A DNA stretch of 64,000 nucleotides from an uncultured Clostridia bacterium (GTDB lineage: Bacteria > Bacillota > Clostridia > Christensenellales > UBA1242): NCBI GenBank assembly GCA_944381185.1, contig CALWKE010000001.1:186001-250000 (forward strand), written 5' to 3'. The position numbers were made by a program, and so were the translations under genes. Within the stretch, counting starts at the first letter, position 1; each line of letters opens with the position of its first letter. This document shows positions 24,311 to 34,711 of this stretch, one piece after another. Below the pieces are notes generated by a model, which had not been told where the DNA came from, searched no databases, and saw nothing but the letters and a program-made list of their open reading frames with translations.

Positions 24311-27300
24311 TATTTTCTTCCTTTTGTTTTAATTCAAAACTACTTTTATTAACTTCAGCAAAAAGAGTTCTTCCTTCGCTAAATTTTGCCTTTTCAAGCC
24401 CACAAAAACCCGCAAACTTGCAATATTTACATGTTTCAATCTCTCCGTCTTGTTTTGCTTTTATTGGCGACGGCTCAATGTTTCCACTTAAAATTTCACT
24501 TATTGCCTGTTTGCAAAGTTCATTTGTGTAATTTTCAACATTTTTAAAATCAAGTTCACTTAAATATTTATTTGATGAGCCTGAAATTTCAAATTTGTTT
24601 TCGTTAATAACTTTGCTATTTTTCTTAATTTTTAAATGAATAAATTCACTTTCAGGTCTATCAAACGACAATCCGTTATCCATATGTTTTATTATTTCAA
24701 TATCATCAAGCAAAAAACCTTCAAACTTATATATATTGCGAATTTTTTTTGTTACACTAACAAAATCACTATGGATTGGCATATAAAATAACCCTGCCAC
24801 TTTTTTGCTTGTTAATTTTGAGATTGCTGATAAATATGACACCAACTGTATTTTTTTGCCAAAGTAAATTGAAGAGAGTTCACTTGAAACATCTCCTGTT
24901 TTATAATCTATAATTCTCAAATAGTCACCAAATTCGTCAATTCGGTCAATCTTTCCCTCTAAAGAAATTAATGATTTGTTATTGATATTTAATTTTACTC
25001 CGTTTTCGCCAGCAAAAACAAATTCTGTGCCATTTTTTGATGTTTTAAAACTTGAATTTTGCTGTTCATAAAACATATATCTGCAAAGCCTAACGCTTTC
25101 ATTTGCAAGCAATTTCAAAATCGCCTTGTTTCTTTCTTTTGAAGTATTTGCTTCTTCTAAAACATAATTCAATAAATTTATAACTTTTTCAGAAAATTGC
25201 TTTTCATCAAGATTTGCAAAATTATTTATCTTTTTAATAAAAAGTTCCGCAACCCTATGCAAAATGTTACCCACATCAAGACTTGAAAGTTTTGCTAACT
25301 TATTTTCTTTGAGTCGCAAACCATAGGTTGCAAAAAATTGGTAAGGGCAAGCAAAATATTTTTCTAACTGTGAAACACTTGTTTTTCCGCCAACAAAAAA
25401 TAATTCATCGGCATCATTCAAATTGAATAAATTTTGATTTTGAAATAAGTTTTCTAAATAATTTTTGAATGAAAAATCTATTCTGCCCGCAAGTTTTCCA
25501 TATAAATTATTTAACTCTTTTAGTGGAACATATTTTTCAGGGTCATTCGAATAAAACCTGCCAAGGCTTTTTGCAAAATCTTTTTCAAGGCTTTTTAAAC
25601 TTGCAAAATCAAATTTTTCATAAGTTGTTTCAACAATCTTTTTATCAAACAAGTTTATTAGCCTTTCAACAGACATTGCAGGCTTATTTAAATTTCCAAC
25701 TTCATCATTTTCGCTAAATGACACAAAAAGTTTTTCAGTGGGCTCAATAAAACACTCAAAACACCTAAACTCTTCCCTAGAATTAATTTGAGCAACTGTT
25801 GGTTCGACTGTTTTGCCAGATAAAATTTTTGTTTCTTCAAGTTCAGCATCTGAAATTATGCCACCATCATAAATTTGAACAGGAAATTTTCCTTCAACGG
25901 CATCAAATATAAACAAGTCTTTTATTCCAAAAAAACCATCTGTGTTTTCTTGAACAACAACCGAATCAACTGAAAGTGGCAAAATATTTAATTTTATTGT
26001 TCCTATTCCTGAAAACAATTCAGACACAAACTCATCAAATGAAACTTCTGTTTCACCCAAAAAATTAGACATCATTTTTAAATAGTTTTCAACTTTTTCA
26101 AAAACTTTTTTTGTGACTTCACTTTCAGCAAACAGTTTAAGTTGTTCTTGCACTTTTGAAACTTCAATCAATTTGTTATCTATATCAAAAAATTCACAAA
26201 CTAAATCAAAAAAACGCAAATATTCACTAATTTTATGTGAATTATTGATAATTTTTTCGAATTTATCATAAAATTTTTGCAATTTTTCAATATTTAATTT
26301 AGCATCTTCAAACCCTTCAAACCCAGCAAATTTTTCACTGTCAAGTTCAGCCAAAAAACCTTTATAGTTAATTCCTGATGCCAAAACAAAGTTATAGGTG
26401 CATGAATAATTTTTTGTTCCAAAAAGTTCACTTGACAAAAGTTTTAAAACTTCTTCCGCTTTAAAATTTTGTTTGTAAACAGAAAAAATTTGTTTTAAAA
26501 AATCAACAAAAAAATGCGACGAAATGTCATAGTCTTGGTTGATAAAATAAGGAATATTATATTCTTTAAAAGTTTTTTCAATAATATTTTTATTTGATTT
26601 TACATCGCTTGCAAGAACACCAATATCTCTAAAACGCAAATTTCTTTCTTTAATTTCTTTTAAAATTGTGTTAACAACAAATTCAATTTCATCATCTTTA
26701 TTTTTAGATTTAAAAACACAAACATTTCCGTTTGATGAAACAACTTTTTTTTCTGTTGAATAAAGAAAATTTTGAATATTATAAAAATCACCCGAAGAAA
26801 AAGTTTTATAAAAAACAGGAGTATAAGGAATTTTTAAACTATCTGCAATATGAGTAAACTTTTTAAAAAGTTCGTTCTTTTGAATATATTTGTCTGTTCT
26901 GCTTTCATTGAAATAAACACTTGAAAATGTTATGCTTTTAGAGGTTTTGGCAAATTCTGTTAAAACATGTTGCATTTCAAAAGTAATATTGTCAAAACCA
27001 ACAACAAATATATGTGAATTTTTAATAAAATCGCTAGTTTTTGCGTATTTTATTAAAAGTGAAAGTTTGTCACAATCGTCAAAGAGTTCTTCACCCATTG
27101 CCTTTTCATATTCTTCATAAATCAAAACAATATCAGTTAACTTTTGTTTTAATGCTTCACTTTTTGTGTTTAAAACGCTTTTTAAATCACAAGGCAAAAT
27201 ATTGCTAGACTTAAATTGTGCAATAGTTTCATACATTTTTTCGGCAAAACCAACAGATTTTGCGGTTTTTTTGTAGCAGACCAAATTGTTTAAATTATTA

Positions 27301-27590
27301 TAAATAATCTTTCGAAGCATCAAAATTGCTGTCTGTTTATTCGCAATTTTTTCAGGACTAATAAGACCAAGTTTGTTTATTAATCTAACAAAACTATAAA
27401 TGTAAACATTTAAAAAAGCACCTGTCTTTGAAAGTGACAAAAGTTCCTTTTCAATTATAATTGACTTTGTTTCGGGAACAATAACAAGAAAATTTTCATA
27501 CAAATTTTCTTCAGCACTCTTGACCAAATTTTTTAATGCTGAAGTTGTTGCCCTTTTTGTTGTATCTGAAATAATAAAATCAATTTTCAT
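24303..27590 (-). CDS. addB: ATP-dependent nuclease subunit B
   Basis: About 1095 residues from the ATG at 27590, taken because GAGG is 5 nt upstream; five extra in-frame codons lie above. Partner of AddA with a degenerate helicase half and a C-terminal nuclease (IIDYKTGD near residue 900). The four cysteines of its Fe-S clasp are present: one in FACPYQFF (about 775) and three in CKYCKFAGFC (about 1060). The promoter TTGAAT-17-TAAAAT lies directly upstream. Confidence 0.94.
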   Translation of the reverse strand: MKIDFIISDTTKRATTSALKNLVKSAEENLYENFLVIVPETKSIIIEKELLSLSKTGAFLNVYIYSFVRLINKLGLISPEKIANKQTAILMLRKIIYNNLNNLVCYKKTAKSVGFAEKMYETIAQFKSSNILPCDLKSVLNTKSEALKQKLTDIVLIYEEYEKAMGEELFDDCDKLSLLIKYAKTSDFIKNSHIFVVGFDNITFEMQHVLTEFAKTSKSITFSSVYFNESRTDKYIQKNELFKKFTHIADSLKIPYTPVFYKTFSSGDFYNIQNFLYSTEKKVVSSNGNVCVFKSKNKDDEIEFVVNTILKEIKERNLRFRDIGVLASDVKSNKNIIEKTFKEYNIPYFINQDYDISSHFFVDFLKQIFSVYKQNFKAEEVLKLLSSELFGTKNYSCTYNFVLASGINYKGFLAELDSEKFAGFEGFEDAKLNIEKLQKFYDKFEKIINNSHKISEYLRFFDLVCEFFDIDNKLIEVSKVQEQLKLFAESEVTKKVFEKVENYLKMMSNFLGETEVSFDEFVSELFSGIGTIKLNILPLSVDSVVVQENTDGFFGIKDLFIFDAVEGKFPVQIYDGGIISDAELEETKILSGKTVEPTVAQINSREEFRCFECFIEPTEKLFVSFSENDEVGNLNKPAMSVERLINLFDKKIVETTYEKFDFASLKSLEKDFAKSLGRFYSNDPEKYVPLKELNNLYGKLAGRIDFSFKNYLENLFQNQNLFNLNDADELFFVGGKTSVSQLEKYFACPYQFFATYGLRLKENKLAKLSSLDVGNILHRVAELFIKKINNFANLDEKQFSEKVINLLNYVLEEANTSKERNKAILKLLANESVRLCRYMFYEQQNSSFKTSKNGTEFVFAGENGVKLNINNKSLISLEGKIDRIDEFGDYLRIIDYKTGDVSSELSSIYFGKKIQLVSYLSAISKLTSKKVAGLFYMPIHSDFVSVTKKIRNIYKFEGFLLDDIEIIKHMDNGLSFDRPESEFIHLKIKKNSKVINENKFEISGSSNKYLSELDFKNVENYTNELCKQAISEILSGNIEPSPIKAKQDGEIETCKYCKFAGFCGLEKAKFSEGRTLFAEVNKSSFELKQKEENNG

Positions 27591-27713
27591 GTTCGCCTCA
27601 AACATATTTTACATTATTTTTGGGCATAATTCAAGAAACTATGAATAATTTATTTATATAATAAAATTGACATTAATTAATTTTTACATTAAAATTTATT
27701 CAAGGAGATAATT

Positions 27714-28436
27714 ATGGATTGGACTCTTCTATACATCATTACAATTATACTTATATTGCCTTGTTTCATTTATGGCGTGATAACTCAAAATGGCGTTTAT
27801 TCAACCTTTGAAAAATTTTCAAAAGTTTCAGCTAAAAGCGGAATAACAGCCTCTGAACTTTCACAAAAACTTCTTAATGCTTCGGGAATTGATAATGTTG
27901 AAGTTGTTAATATTGACGGAAAATTGACCGATTGTTATGACTCAAAACACAAAGTTGTAAAACTTTCAACTTCAACCTACTCATCTTCATCAGTATCTGC
28001 ACTGGGCGTTTGTGCTCATGAAATCGGGCATGCAGTTCAAGATAAAAATAAAAATGTGTTATTTAAAATTCGAACATTCCTTGTTCCAATTTTGAACTTT
28101 TTTACACGAGCATTTGTTCCACTTATTTTAATTGGCTCAATTTTAAGTTTTGGATTTTATTTAGAAAGCATTGGTTATTACATAATTTGGGCAAGTGTCA
28201 TTCTATACGGATTAAGTTTTTTGTTTTATCTTGTTACCCTTTCACTTGAATTTGATGCATCAAAAAAAGCACTAAAACTGCTTGAAGAAACTGGCACACT
28301 TGATAGTGAAGAACTTGACCAAGCAAAAAAAGTTTTAAGTGCTGCTGCAAAAACTTATATTGCTGCATTTTTAACATCATTGCTTTACTTTTTAAGGTTT
28401 TTAAGTTATGCAATGATTTTTGCAAGGAGAGATTAA
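27714..28436 (+). CDS. Membrane zinc metallopeptidase, YugP type
   Basis: 240 residues. A membrane helix at the N-terminus, then the HExxH site in VCAHEIGHAVQ (about residues 100-105), three more helices, and a C-terminal Glu region (LEFDASKKAL) as expected for the third zinc ligand. The family (DUF/Zn_peptidase_2) is widespread in Bacillota with unknown substrates. AAGGAG precedes the ATG. A second copy at 54140 has lost the zinc site. Confidence 0.88.
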   Translation: MDWTLLYIITIILILPCFIYGVITQNGVYSTFEKFSKVSAKSGITASELSQKLLNASGIDNVEVVNIDGKLTDCYDSKHKVVKLSTSTYSSSSVSALGVCAHEIGHAVQDKNKNVLFKIRTFLVPILNFFTRAFVPLILIGSILSFGFYLESIGYYIIWASVILYGLSFLFYLVTLSLEFDASKKALKLLEETGTLDSEELDQAKKVLSAAAKTYIAAFLTSLLYFLRFLSYAMIFARRD

Positions 28437-28454
28437 ATTTTACCAAATTATATA

Positions 28455-28482
28455 AAAAAAGAGGGCTTTCCCCTCTTTTTTA
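28455..28482. terminator. Bidirectional terminator
   Basis: A-run GAGGG, loop CTTTC, CCCTC T-run, between convergent genes. Confidence 0.8.
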
Positions 28483-28974
28483 ATTAATCATTCTTTTTTC
28501 ACAATCAAAAAGTGCACCAATTCTTGCAACTGTTATGTTATAAGTTGCTGCGTCGTCAAACGCAACTCTATCTGCCGCTTCTGCAATGATTGCAGAACGC
28601 CTTTCTTCGTTAGATTTTTCTTTTATTTGTGAAATGGCAGATGATTTTTCTTTTATAACCTCAACATCTTCACTTTTCATTTTTAAAGCATTAGATTTTT
28701 TTGAATTTGCTCTTAAATCAAAATCAAAATAATCATCAACTACATGAAGATTTGATTTTACTGGTTTTTTTGAGCATGAACTTGTGTTTTTTTCAAAACC
28801 AGCATCTGCCTTTTTTGTTCCTTTTGCCTTTGCAGAACCATTGTTAATTTCAACAATGCCAAATTTTTCAACTTCTGCTTGAGATGCACTTTCTTTCACT
28901 TTTGAAGTTTTTGACTTTGCACCTTCAACCAATTTTTTATCTTCAACATCAAATGTTTTAACTCTTTTATTCAT
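28480..28974 (-). CDS. Unknown Lys/Ser-rich protein
   Basis: 164 residues. The first 120 are rich in Lys, Ser, Ala and Glu and probably disordered. The last 40 (RRSAIIAEAADRVAFDDAATYNITVARIGALFD) look ordered and may be the functional part. No signal peptide or membrane helix. A strong AGGGGGAAG site supports it as a real gene. Family not recognised. Confidence 0.65.
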   Translation of the reverse strand: MNKRVKTFDVEDKKLVEGAKSKTSKVKESASQAEVEKFGIVEINNGSAKAKGTKKADAGFEKNTSSCSKKPVKSNLHVVDDYFDFDLRANSKKSNALKMKSEDVEVIKEKSSAISQIKEKSNEERRSAIIAEAADRVAFDDAATYNITVARIGALFDCEKRMIN

Positions 28975-29128
28975 ATAAACTTCCCCCTTCTATAAATAAT
29001 ATTTATAATTACCATTAAGTTGGTTTATATTCAACTAGTAATATTATTATAATCAAATTTTACTTAAAAGTAAATAGTTATGAAAAAAATTTTTTGCGTT
29101 TTTTGAAAAATTTTGGCTAAAAATAAAA

Positions 29129-29644
29129 TCAATACTTCAATTCATCGATAATTTCACCATCTAGATTATAAATTCTTATATACTCTCCGTCAATTATTGC
29201 ATATGTTTTGTCACTTCCACCCCTAGGAACTGCAATCGACCCCGGGCACATAAAAATTATACCTTGCTCAACTTGAAGAATTGGACGGTGAACATGCCCT
29301 ATCATTATTATTTTTGCACCATAACCTGCAAGGTCCATATCGTTGAGCCTGTGTCCATGCGAAAGATATGCAAGTCTGCCATTTATGTTTTCATAAAGTT
29401 TGTCATAAATTTGAAACTTTGCATTTTCAGGTTCAAAATACCAATCATTATTGCCTTTTACAATGTCTAATTTTTGTGCAAAATCGTTTAATAAATTTAC
29501 CATTTCTGTTGCATTTGCACCAAAAATGTCACCCAAAAGAATTATTTTATCAACATTCTGTTCTTTTGCAATGTCAAGTGTTCTTTGAAGAGCAATAAGT
29601 GAGCCATGAATATCTGATGCTACTAAATATTTTTTTGTTTGCAT
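29129..29644 (-). CDS. YfcE-type metallophosphoesterase
   Basis: 171 residues. Small calcineurin-like phosphodiesterase of the YfcE/MJ0936 family: DIHGS (Asp9, His11), GDIFG (Asp38), GNND (about 68-71), SHGHR (about 97) and GHVHRP (about 119) supply the two-metal site. It hydrolyses model phosphodiesters; the natural substrate is unknown. AAAGGTGA precedes the ATG. Confidence 0.88.
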   Translation of the reverse strand: MQTKKYLVASDIHGSLIALQRTLDIAKEQNVDKIILLGDIFGANATEMVNLLNDFAQKLDIVKGNNDWYFEPENAKFQIYDKLYENINGRLAYLSHGHRLNDMDLAGYGAKIIMIGHVHRPILQVEQGIIFMCPGSIAVPRGGSDKTYAIIDGEYIRIYNLDGEIIDELKY

Positions 29645-29722
29645 AATTCACCTTTTGTTTTAATTAAATAAAAACTCTTAACATGTAAGAGTTTTTACTT
29701 TTAATCGCATTTATAAAATTTA

Positions 29723-31297
29723 TTAAATATTCAACAAATTAATATACTTTGACTTATCTGATGCAGCAAAGAACATATAGAGCCTTGGCCCACTATCCTT
29801 TCCAAATAAAAGGTTATAGAAAATTTTAAAATATTTTTGTTGAACGGCAATGTTCTCTTTCTTTGTTAAATTTGGATTGTTAACTGCATCATAAATAAAT
29901 TGTTGAACTTCTTTATCTTTAATTACTTCAGTGTTATTTAGATAATCATAAAGTTTTTTAACCACTGCCTTTTCTTCTGAAGAAAGTGTGTTTGCGTAAT
30001 CATGATTAACTTCGGTTAACAAATTAAAAATCTTTTCAGGTTGATAAGTCTTTAAAAAGTAAGTTGCCTTTTCAAAACGAAGGTCAGCCTCTTTTGTCCA
30101 AGGCAAATCAAGTTTAGCAATGGCTTTAACAAGGCTGTCATGATTAAAGTCTACAATTGGTGCCAAACTTGCAATTGTGTTAAATGAAGTTTCATCTTCA
30201 TAGGTTTTTCCTTCAATTAAGCAAAGGTCAAAAAGTGACTTTGTAAACCCATCGGCTTCACCAGAAAGATAAGCATGAAGCCCCCTGTCATATTCTGAAT
30301 AATGCCTGATGATTGTGTCATCAAAATAAAAGTTATAGGCATCTTCTGGTTCATATTTAGCAAAGAGCCACCTAATGACTTCTGGTGTATAGAATTTTAA
30401 AACTCCTGCTGGGGTTATATTTATGCCACTTGATGAGTGCATGCTTGAAACACCCGCAAAACCAAGCCAACCATATGCTTGATATGTTGGTGGTTCGCCA
30501 TTAAATATTTCACGAACAACTCTTGAACAAACATCATAACTTCCGCCCGGTGTTGAATGGTCAATTCCACCCGCTTCAAAGTCAACACCCTCTTCTTTCC
30601 AACGCATTGGCCAGTCAACCTTCCAAGCAAGTTTTATTTTAAAGTATTCAAGAACATTAACCGTTTCTTCCTTTCCACAAGCCTTGCAAACATAGGTTAA
30701 ATTATGTGTTTTTTCATCGTATTTTATAACTTTTGTTGAATCCTTATTGCAACCACTGCAATAAACGGCTACTGGGTAATAATTTTCCCTTTCTTCATCT
30801 GATGCTTCCTGTGACTTAAAACTCATCAAAATGTCATAGATTTCTTTTCTTCTTTCAAGTGCATAAGTCACTTTGTCGGCATATCTGCCTGATAAATACT
30901 CTTTTGACTGATAGATATATTCAACATCAATTCCAAGTTCAGCAAGCGATTTTTCAAACTCTATTTCAAAGTGTCTGCCATAACTTTCTGCCCCGTCATC
31001 AAATGGATTTGGAATCATGGTGTATGGACAGCCAACATATTTTTCATAGCCATCAACCACTTGTGAAACATTAACAGGAACTTTTCGAAGCCTGTCAAAA
31101 TCGTCCCATGAAAAAATAAAGCGAACTTTTTTGCCCTTCATTTTAAGTGCTTTTGCAACAAAATAAGGAATGGCTATTTCACGGAAATTTCCGATATGCA
31201 CACTGCCCGATGGGCTGACGCCACTCGCACAAACATAAACTTCTTTATTTGGATTTTTAGCAATAATTTTATCAGCAATTCTTTCACTCCAATGCAT
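29723..31297 (-). CDS. lysS: Lysyl-tRNA synthetase, class I
   Basis: 524 residues. Class I LysRS of the archaeal/spirochaete type, unrelated in fold to the class II LysRS used by most Bacillota. The HIGH-like motif is GSVHIGN (about residues 32-38). A zinc-ribbon pair CSGC ... CKAC sits near residues 181 and 206, and the KMSKS-equivalent loop reads SMHSSSGI near 292, lacking the usual lysines. The helical anticodon-binding domain fills the C-terminal 170 residues. Promoter TTGACA-17-TAAAGT and a GGAGATG site precede it; no T-box is seen. Confidence 0.92.
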   Translation of the reverse strand: MHWSERIADKIIAKNPNKEVYVCASGVSPSGSVHIGNFREIAIPYFVAKALKMKGKKVRFIFSWDDFDRLRKVPVNVSQVVDGYEKYVGCPYTMIPNPFDDGAESYGRHFEIEFEKSLAELGIDVEYIYQSKEYLSGRYADKVTYALERRKEIYDILMSFKSQEASDEERENYYPVAVYCSGCNKDSTKVIKYDEKTHNLTYVCKACGKEETVNVLEYFKIKLAWKVDWPMRWKEEGVDFEAGGIDHSTPGGSYDVCSRVVREIFNGEPPTYQAYGWLGFAGVSSMHSSSGINITPAGVLKFYTPEVIRWLFAKYEPEDAYNFYFDDTIIRHYSEYDRGLHAYLSGEADGFTKSLFDLCLIEGKTYEDETSFNTIASLAPIVDFNHDSLVKAIAKLDLPWTKEADLRFEKATYFLKTYQPEKIFNLLTEVNHDYANTLSSEEKAVVKKLYDYLNNTEVIKDKEVQQFIYDAVNNPNLTKKENIAVQQKYFKIFYNLLFGKDSGPRLYMFFAASDKSKYINLLNI

Positions 31298-31441
31298 AAT
31301 TTCATCTCCTAATTAATAATGACTAAACTTTATCACAGGTAACTGAATTTGTCAATTAAGTTGGTGCAAAATAGCATAGCAATGTGCCAAAATGCCAAAA
31401 AATTAACTTTAATCAAAATTATAATTATTTTTTTTGCACAA

Positions 31442-31474
31442 AAAAAGATTGAAGAAAACTCTTCAATCTTTTTA
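31442..31474 (-). terminator. Terminator after the 1039-aa gene
   Basis: A-run AGATTGAAGA, loop AAAC, TCTTCAATCT T-run. Present on both strands; the minus-strand gene ends just upstream. Confidence 0.8.
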
Positions 31475-31477
31475 TTT

Positions 31478-34400
31478 TTACATGCCCGGTTGACTTGCAT
31501 ATTGCGATGCTTTTGCAGGTGTATTTGAAGTGTCAGCAGATTCTTTTGCTGAAGTGAATTTTCTGTCACCCCTACCTCGAGAATACTCTGCAAGTTTTTT
31601 ATCAATAAGTTTTAAAATACCATCTTTGGTTGTATCATTACCGCCATAAACCCATTGATTATAAACATCTTCAACAAACATTCTCTTTTTAGACGGATCA
31701 TTCATAAATTGATCAATTGTTAATGAGCCTCTGTTTCTTTCGTAGAAACTATTTACATACTTTTTATACGCAACTATGCATCGTTTTTTTAGTATCAACA
31801 TTGCTGCAAATTTATCTTCAGTATCCAACCAACTATCTATATTACTAATAGAATTAATCATGTTTCTAACAAATGTTGATGCGTTAATATCAGTTTCTAC
31901 TCTATCAGTTGGGCAAACCTGTGTATAAACCATTGCATCATCATTTTGGTTAAATGCCATATTTTCAAGTTCTTTATATAAACTATCAGTTGAAACTTCA
32001 CGATCTTTTGAAAAGTAAATTTCTGCAAAAATTCTGTTTTCAGCATCAGATTGCTTCATCTCTTCGCCACCGAACTTAATTTCACTTTTTGCAAGTCCAT
32101 ATAATGCAAGTTGATTACGCATATAATTAACTTCTTCTTTTAAAGCATTACTCTTTGGCGTGTTTAATTCAAAATATTCTTTTAAACCACCTTCACTGTA
32201 TGATTGCCTTATTAAATCTGCAAATTTCTTTTCATCATATTCAGTCGTCATAAATTGTTCTTTTGAAATCCTTAAAATGTTTTCAACAGCTGCACTAATT
32301 TTTGGTTCAAGTTCAGTTATAAGATTCATTTTTTGGGCACTTGAAATAAAATTATTTGCTTCAAGTTCTGAAATTGTTTTTAAAATATTTGTTAAATTTT
32401 TAAGAACATCAGGACCTGTTCCACTATATTGTGATTTTTTAATTTCATCACCAATCTTTTCTTCTATTTTGCTTTGAAATTTCATTACCAAGAAATTTGC
32501 AACAGCAGTATTACCAGTTTTCTTTTTAATGTCATTAAGAAGTTCTCTGCTTTGGTCAATTTCAAAAGATTTTATATCTGAAATTTTTGAAAGATAATCA
32601 CCAAAAACTGGACTAACATTATTCTTTATTGGGTCAACAACCGCTGCATAAATATCATCTTTCTTTTTTGTTTCAATTGATTCAACTTGTTTATTTAAAG
32701 CTTTAATTGCTTCAGTTTTTTCATCGTCACTTAATGCTGAAACCATAATTCTTGAACGAATTCCATCAGCTTCTTCACTTCTTGTCATGCTAGCAATTGC
32801 TGATCTTATTGCAGAATCACTAATAGAAGCAAGGTCAGTTACACCAAGTTTTGTTTGCTTGGTCTTTTTTTGCAACATTGTTTCTAAATATTTTTTTACT
32901 GACGAATTTACTGCAAGACTTGCAATACGTGTTTCAATTGCTGGTGAAGCACTTCTTGTTGCAAGTGAATTAATATCACCAATAACAGTTTGAACATTTG
33001 CAAATTCTGGGTCAGCACCATCAAGCCCAAGCGACATCGCACCATGTTCCATATGAGATTGATCCAAGTGAACTTGATCCATTATTGAAACACCGATATC
33101 TGGTTTTAAATAACTTCTAGATGTTTTTACAAATTTAACAATATTTTCAACATCATCAACCTTATCACCAACAGCAGTGTGTTCAAGTCTTTCTTTTACA
33201 ATAGGGTCTTTAAACGCATTTTCTAAATCACCATAAGATGCCGCTGTGTATGCATTTTCAAATGCTTCCTCTCTTATAGCGTCAACAATCTTATCTGAAT
33301 ACTCCGTCATAATTTTATCATAAGTAAATTTGTCATCACCCTGAAACTTTCCTTCTGATGTTTTGAGGTCACGAACAAGTTTAACAACATCAGTAAGACC
33401 TAAATTAGGGTTTGCAATTGCATTTTGAGCTTCAATAACATGTGATTGAACAGACTGTGTGTCACTAGAGTTAAAGGATTTTGCTTCACCTAAAAGATTT
33501 TCCATGTATCTAAAGCCATAATTTTGCTTTCCTTCGTTATAAACATCGGTAACAAATTTATAATATGCTGGCTCTTTAATAAAATCGCTTGGCTCCATTG
33601 GAATTCCAAATTTGCCCTTTTTAATCATTTTTATGTATTTTTTATTTCTACGACCTTTAACTTCGCCCTTTTCAAGATATTCTTTCATTGCCCTGTCAGC
33701 ATAGAATTGGTCTCTTAATTGCTTCATACCAAAATGTTTGCCATCTTTATCGGCATATTTGCCAAAACCTTTTTTAAACTCACGCATATCTTGTTTTAAT
33801 CGCTTAAGTTCACCATGCTCTTCTAAAAATTTGCCAAACAAATGCTTTGTTAAAGTTCCGCCAGCAACCGTTCCAATAAGCCCAAGCCCCGCAGTTCCAA
33901 TGCTAGATGCTGAATACATGGTGCCAAAAACAGAACTTATTGCCATTCCACCAACAGAGAGAAGTGCACCAATCGAAAACACAGTTACACCTGCAAATGC
34001 AAGTGCACCCAACGCCTTTAAAGCCAATCTAAATCTACTTCTTCTTAAAATTGCCTTTTTGTTTTTATATTCGGCTAGTGCTTGGTTATATTTTTCATAA
34101 TCAGAACCGTTTTTTGATTTTTCCCCTTCCCAATCACCAAATTTGCCTTTTGCATTCTTTCTAACATTTTCATGATAACCACGAACATCAACTCTTTTTT
34201 GCTCTAAAAGCTCTTTAACTTCTTGGTTTGACAAAAGACCCGTCAAATTGCCCTTTCCATCATTATGAAGTGGCATAGAAAGCCTGTTTGCCTCTGCAAT
34301 AAGATGAGGCAAATCCTTATCAAATGATTCACACTTTAAAGGCCCAACATTGTTCTTGCTTTGAACCTCTTTCAAATGTGTGTGATATTCAGCGTCAAGA

Positions 34401-34597
34401 TCTTCCCAATGATCCCTTATATATGCATTAATAACTTGGTTGCCATTAGAATTTTCAAGACCATACTTTTTAGGGTCATTTGCAATAGCATTATAAAAAA
34501 GAAAATATGCTGAAAGCATATAATATCTTGCAGGTGGCCATGCAAAGTTTGGCTGGGTATCATATTTCTTTTGTGGTTTTGAACTTCCTTCTGCCAT
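31478..34597 (-). CDS. Large unknown protein with Gly-rich membrane segment
   Basis: 1039 residues. An N-terminal domain of about 185 residues with many aromatic residues is followed by a hydrophobic, Gly/Ala-rich stretch (about 190-255, GLGLIGTVAGG) likely to be two membrane helices with glycine-zipper character. Then come about 750 mostly helical, charged residues ending in a Ser/Ala tail. No signal peptide. AAAGGAGAAG precedes the ATG. I recognise no domain. The neighbouring 450-aa membrane/coiled-coil protein lies 114 bp upstream in the same direction, and the two may act together. Confidence 0.7.
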   Translation of the reverse strand: MAEGSSKPQKKYDTQPNFAWPPARYYMLSAYFLFYNAIANDPKKYGLENSNGNQVINAYIRDHWEDLDAEYHTHLKEVQSKNNVGPLKCESFDKDLPHLIAEANRLSMPLHNDGKGNLTGLLSNQEVKELLEQKRVDVRGYHENVRKNAKGKFGDWEGEKSKNGSDYEKYNQALAEYKNKKAILRRSRFRLALKALGALAFAGVTVFSIGALLSVGGMAISSVFGTMYSASSIGTAGLGLIGTVAGGTLTKHLFGKFLEEHGELKRLKQDMREFKKGFGKYADKDGKHFGMKQLRDQFYADRAMKEYLEKGEVKGRRNKKYIKMIKKGKFGIPMEPSDFIKEPAYYKFVTDVYNEGKQNYGFRYMENLLGEAKSFNSSDTQSVQSHVIEAQNAIANPNLGLTDVVKLVRDLKTSEGKFQGDDKFTYDKIMTEYSDKIVDAIREEAFENAYTAASYGDLENAFKDPIVKERLEHTAVGDKVDDVENIVKFVKTSRSYLKPDIGVSIMDQVHLDQSHMEHGAMSLGLDGADPEFANVQTVIGDINSLATRSASPAIETRIASLAVNSSVKKYLETMLQKKTKQTKLGVTDLASISDSAIRSAIASMTRSEEADGIRSRIMVSALSDDEKTEAIKALNKQVESIETKKKDDIYAAVVDPIKNNVSPVFGDYLSKISDIKSFEIDQSRELLNDIKKKTGNTAVANFLVMKFQSKIEEKIGDEIKKSQYSGTGPDVLKNLTNILKTISELEANNFISSAQKMNLITELEPKISAAVENILRISKEQFMTTEYDEKKFADLIRQSYSEGGLKEYFELNTPKSNALKEEVNYMRNQLALYGLAKSEIKFGGEEMKQSDAENRIFAEIYFSKDREVSTDSLYKELENMAFNQNDDAMVYTQVCPTDRVETDINASTFVRNMINSISNIDSWLDTEDKFAAMLILKKRCIVAYKKYVNSFYERNRGSLTIDQFMNDPSKKRMFVEDVYNQWVYGGNDTTKDGILKLIDKKLAEYSRGRGDRKFTSAKESADTSNTPAKASQYASQPGM

Positions 34598-34645
34598 AAT
34601 CTTCTCCTTTGAAGTTATTTTCGAGCAAAATTTTCTAGTGCTATG

Positions 34646-34674
34646 ATTATATCACATTTAGTCAAAAATGTAAA
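34646..34674 (-). promoter_or_regulatory. Promoter of the 1039-aa gene
   Basis: On the minus strand TTTACA, 17 bp, TATAAT, then an approximately 45-nt leader with AAAGGAGAAG. The gene is thus separately transcribed from its upstream neighbour. Confidence 0.6.
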
Positions 34675-34711
34675 TACCTAATTTATAAAAACATAACCAA
34701 ATAAGTGCTTA

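Noticed and set aside
31333..31605. 90-codon minus ORF overlapping the 3' end of the 1039-aa gene
   Set aside because: It crosses the terminator at 31442-31474 and lacks an SD.
33738..34100. 120-codon ORF opposite the 1039-aa gene
   Set aside because: Shadow of a coding frame; composition driven by the opposite strand.
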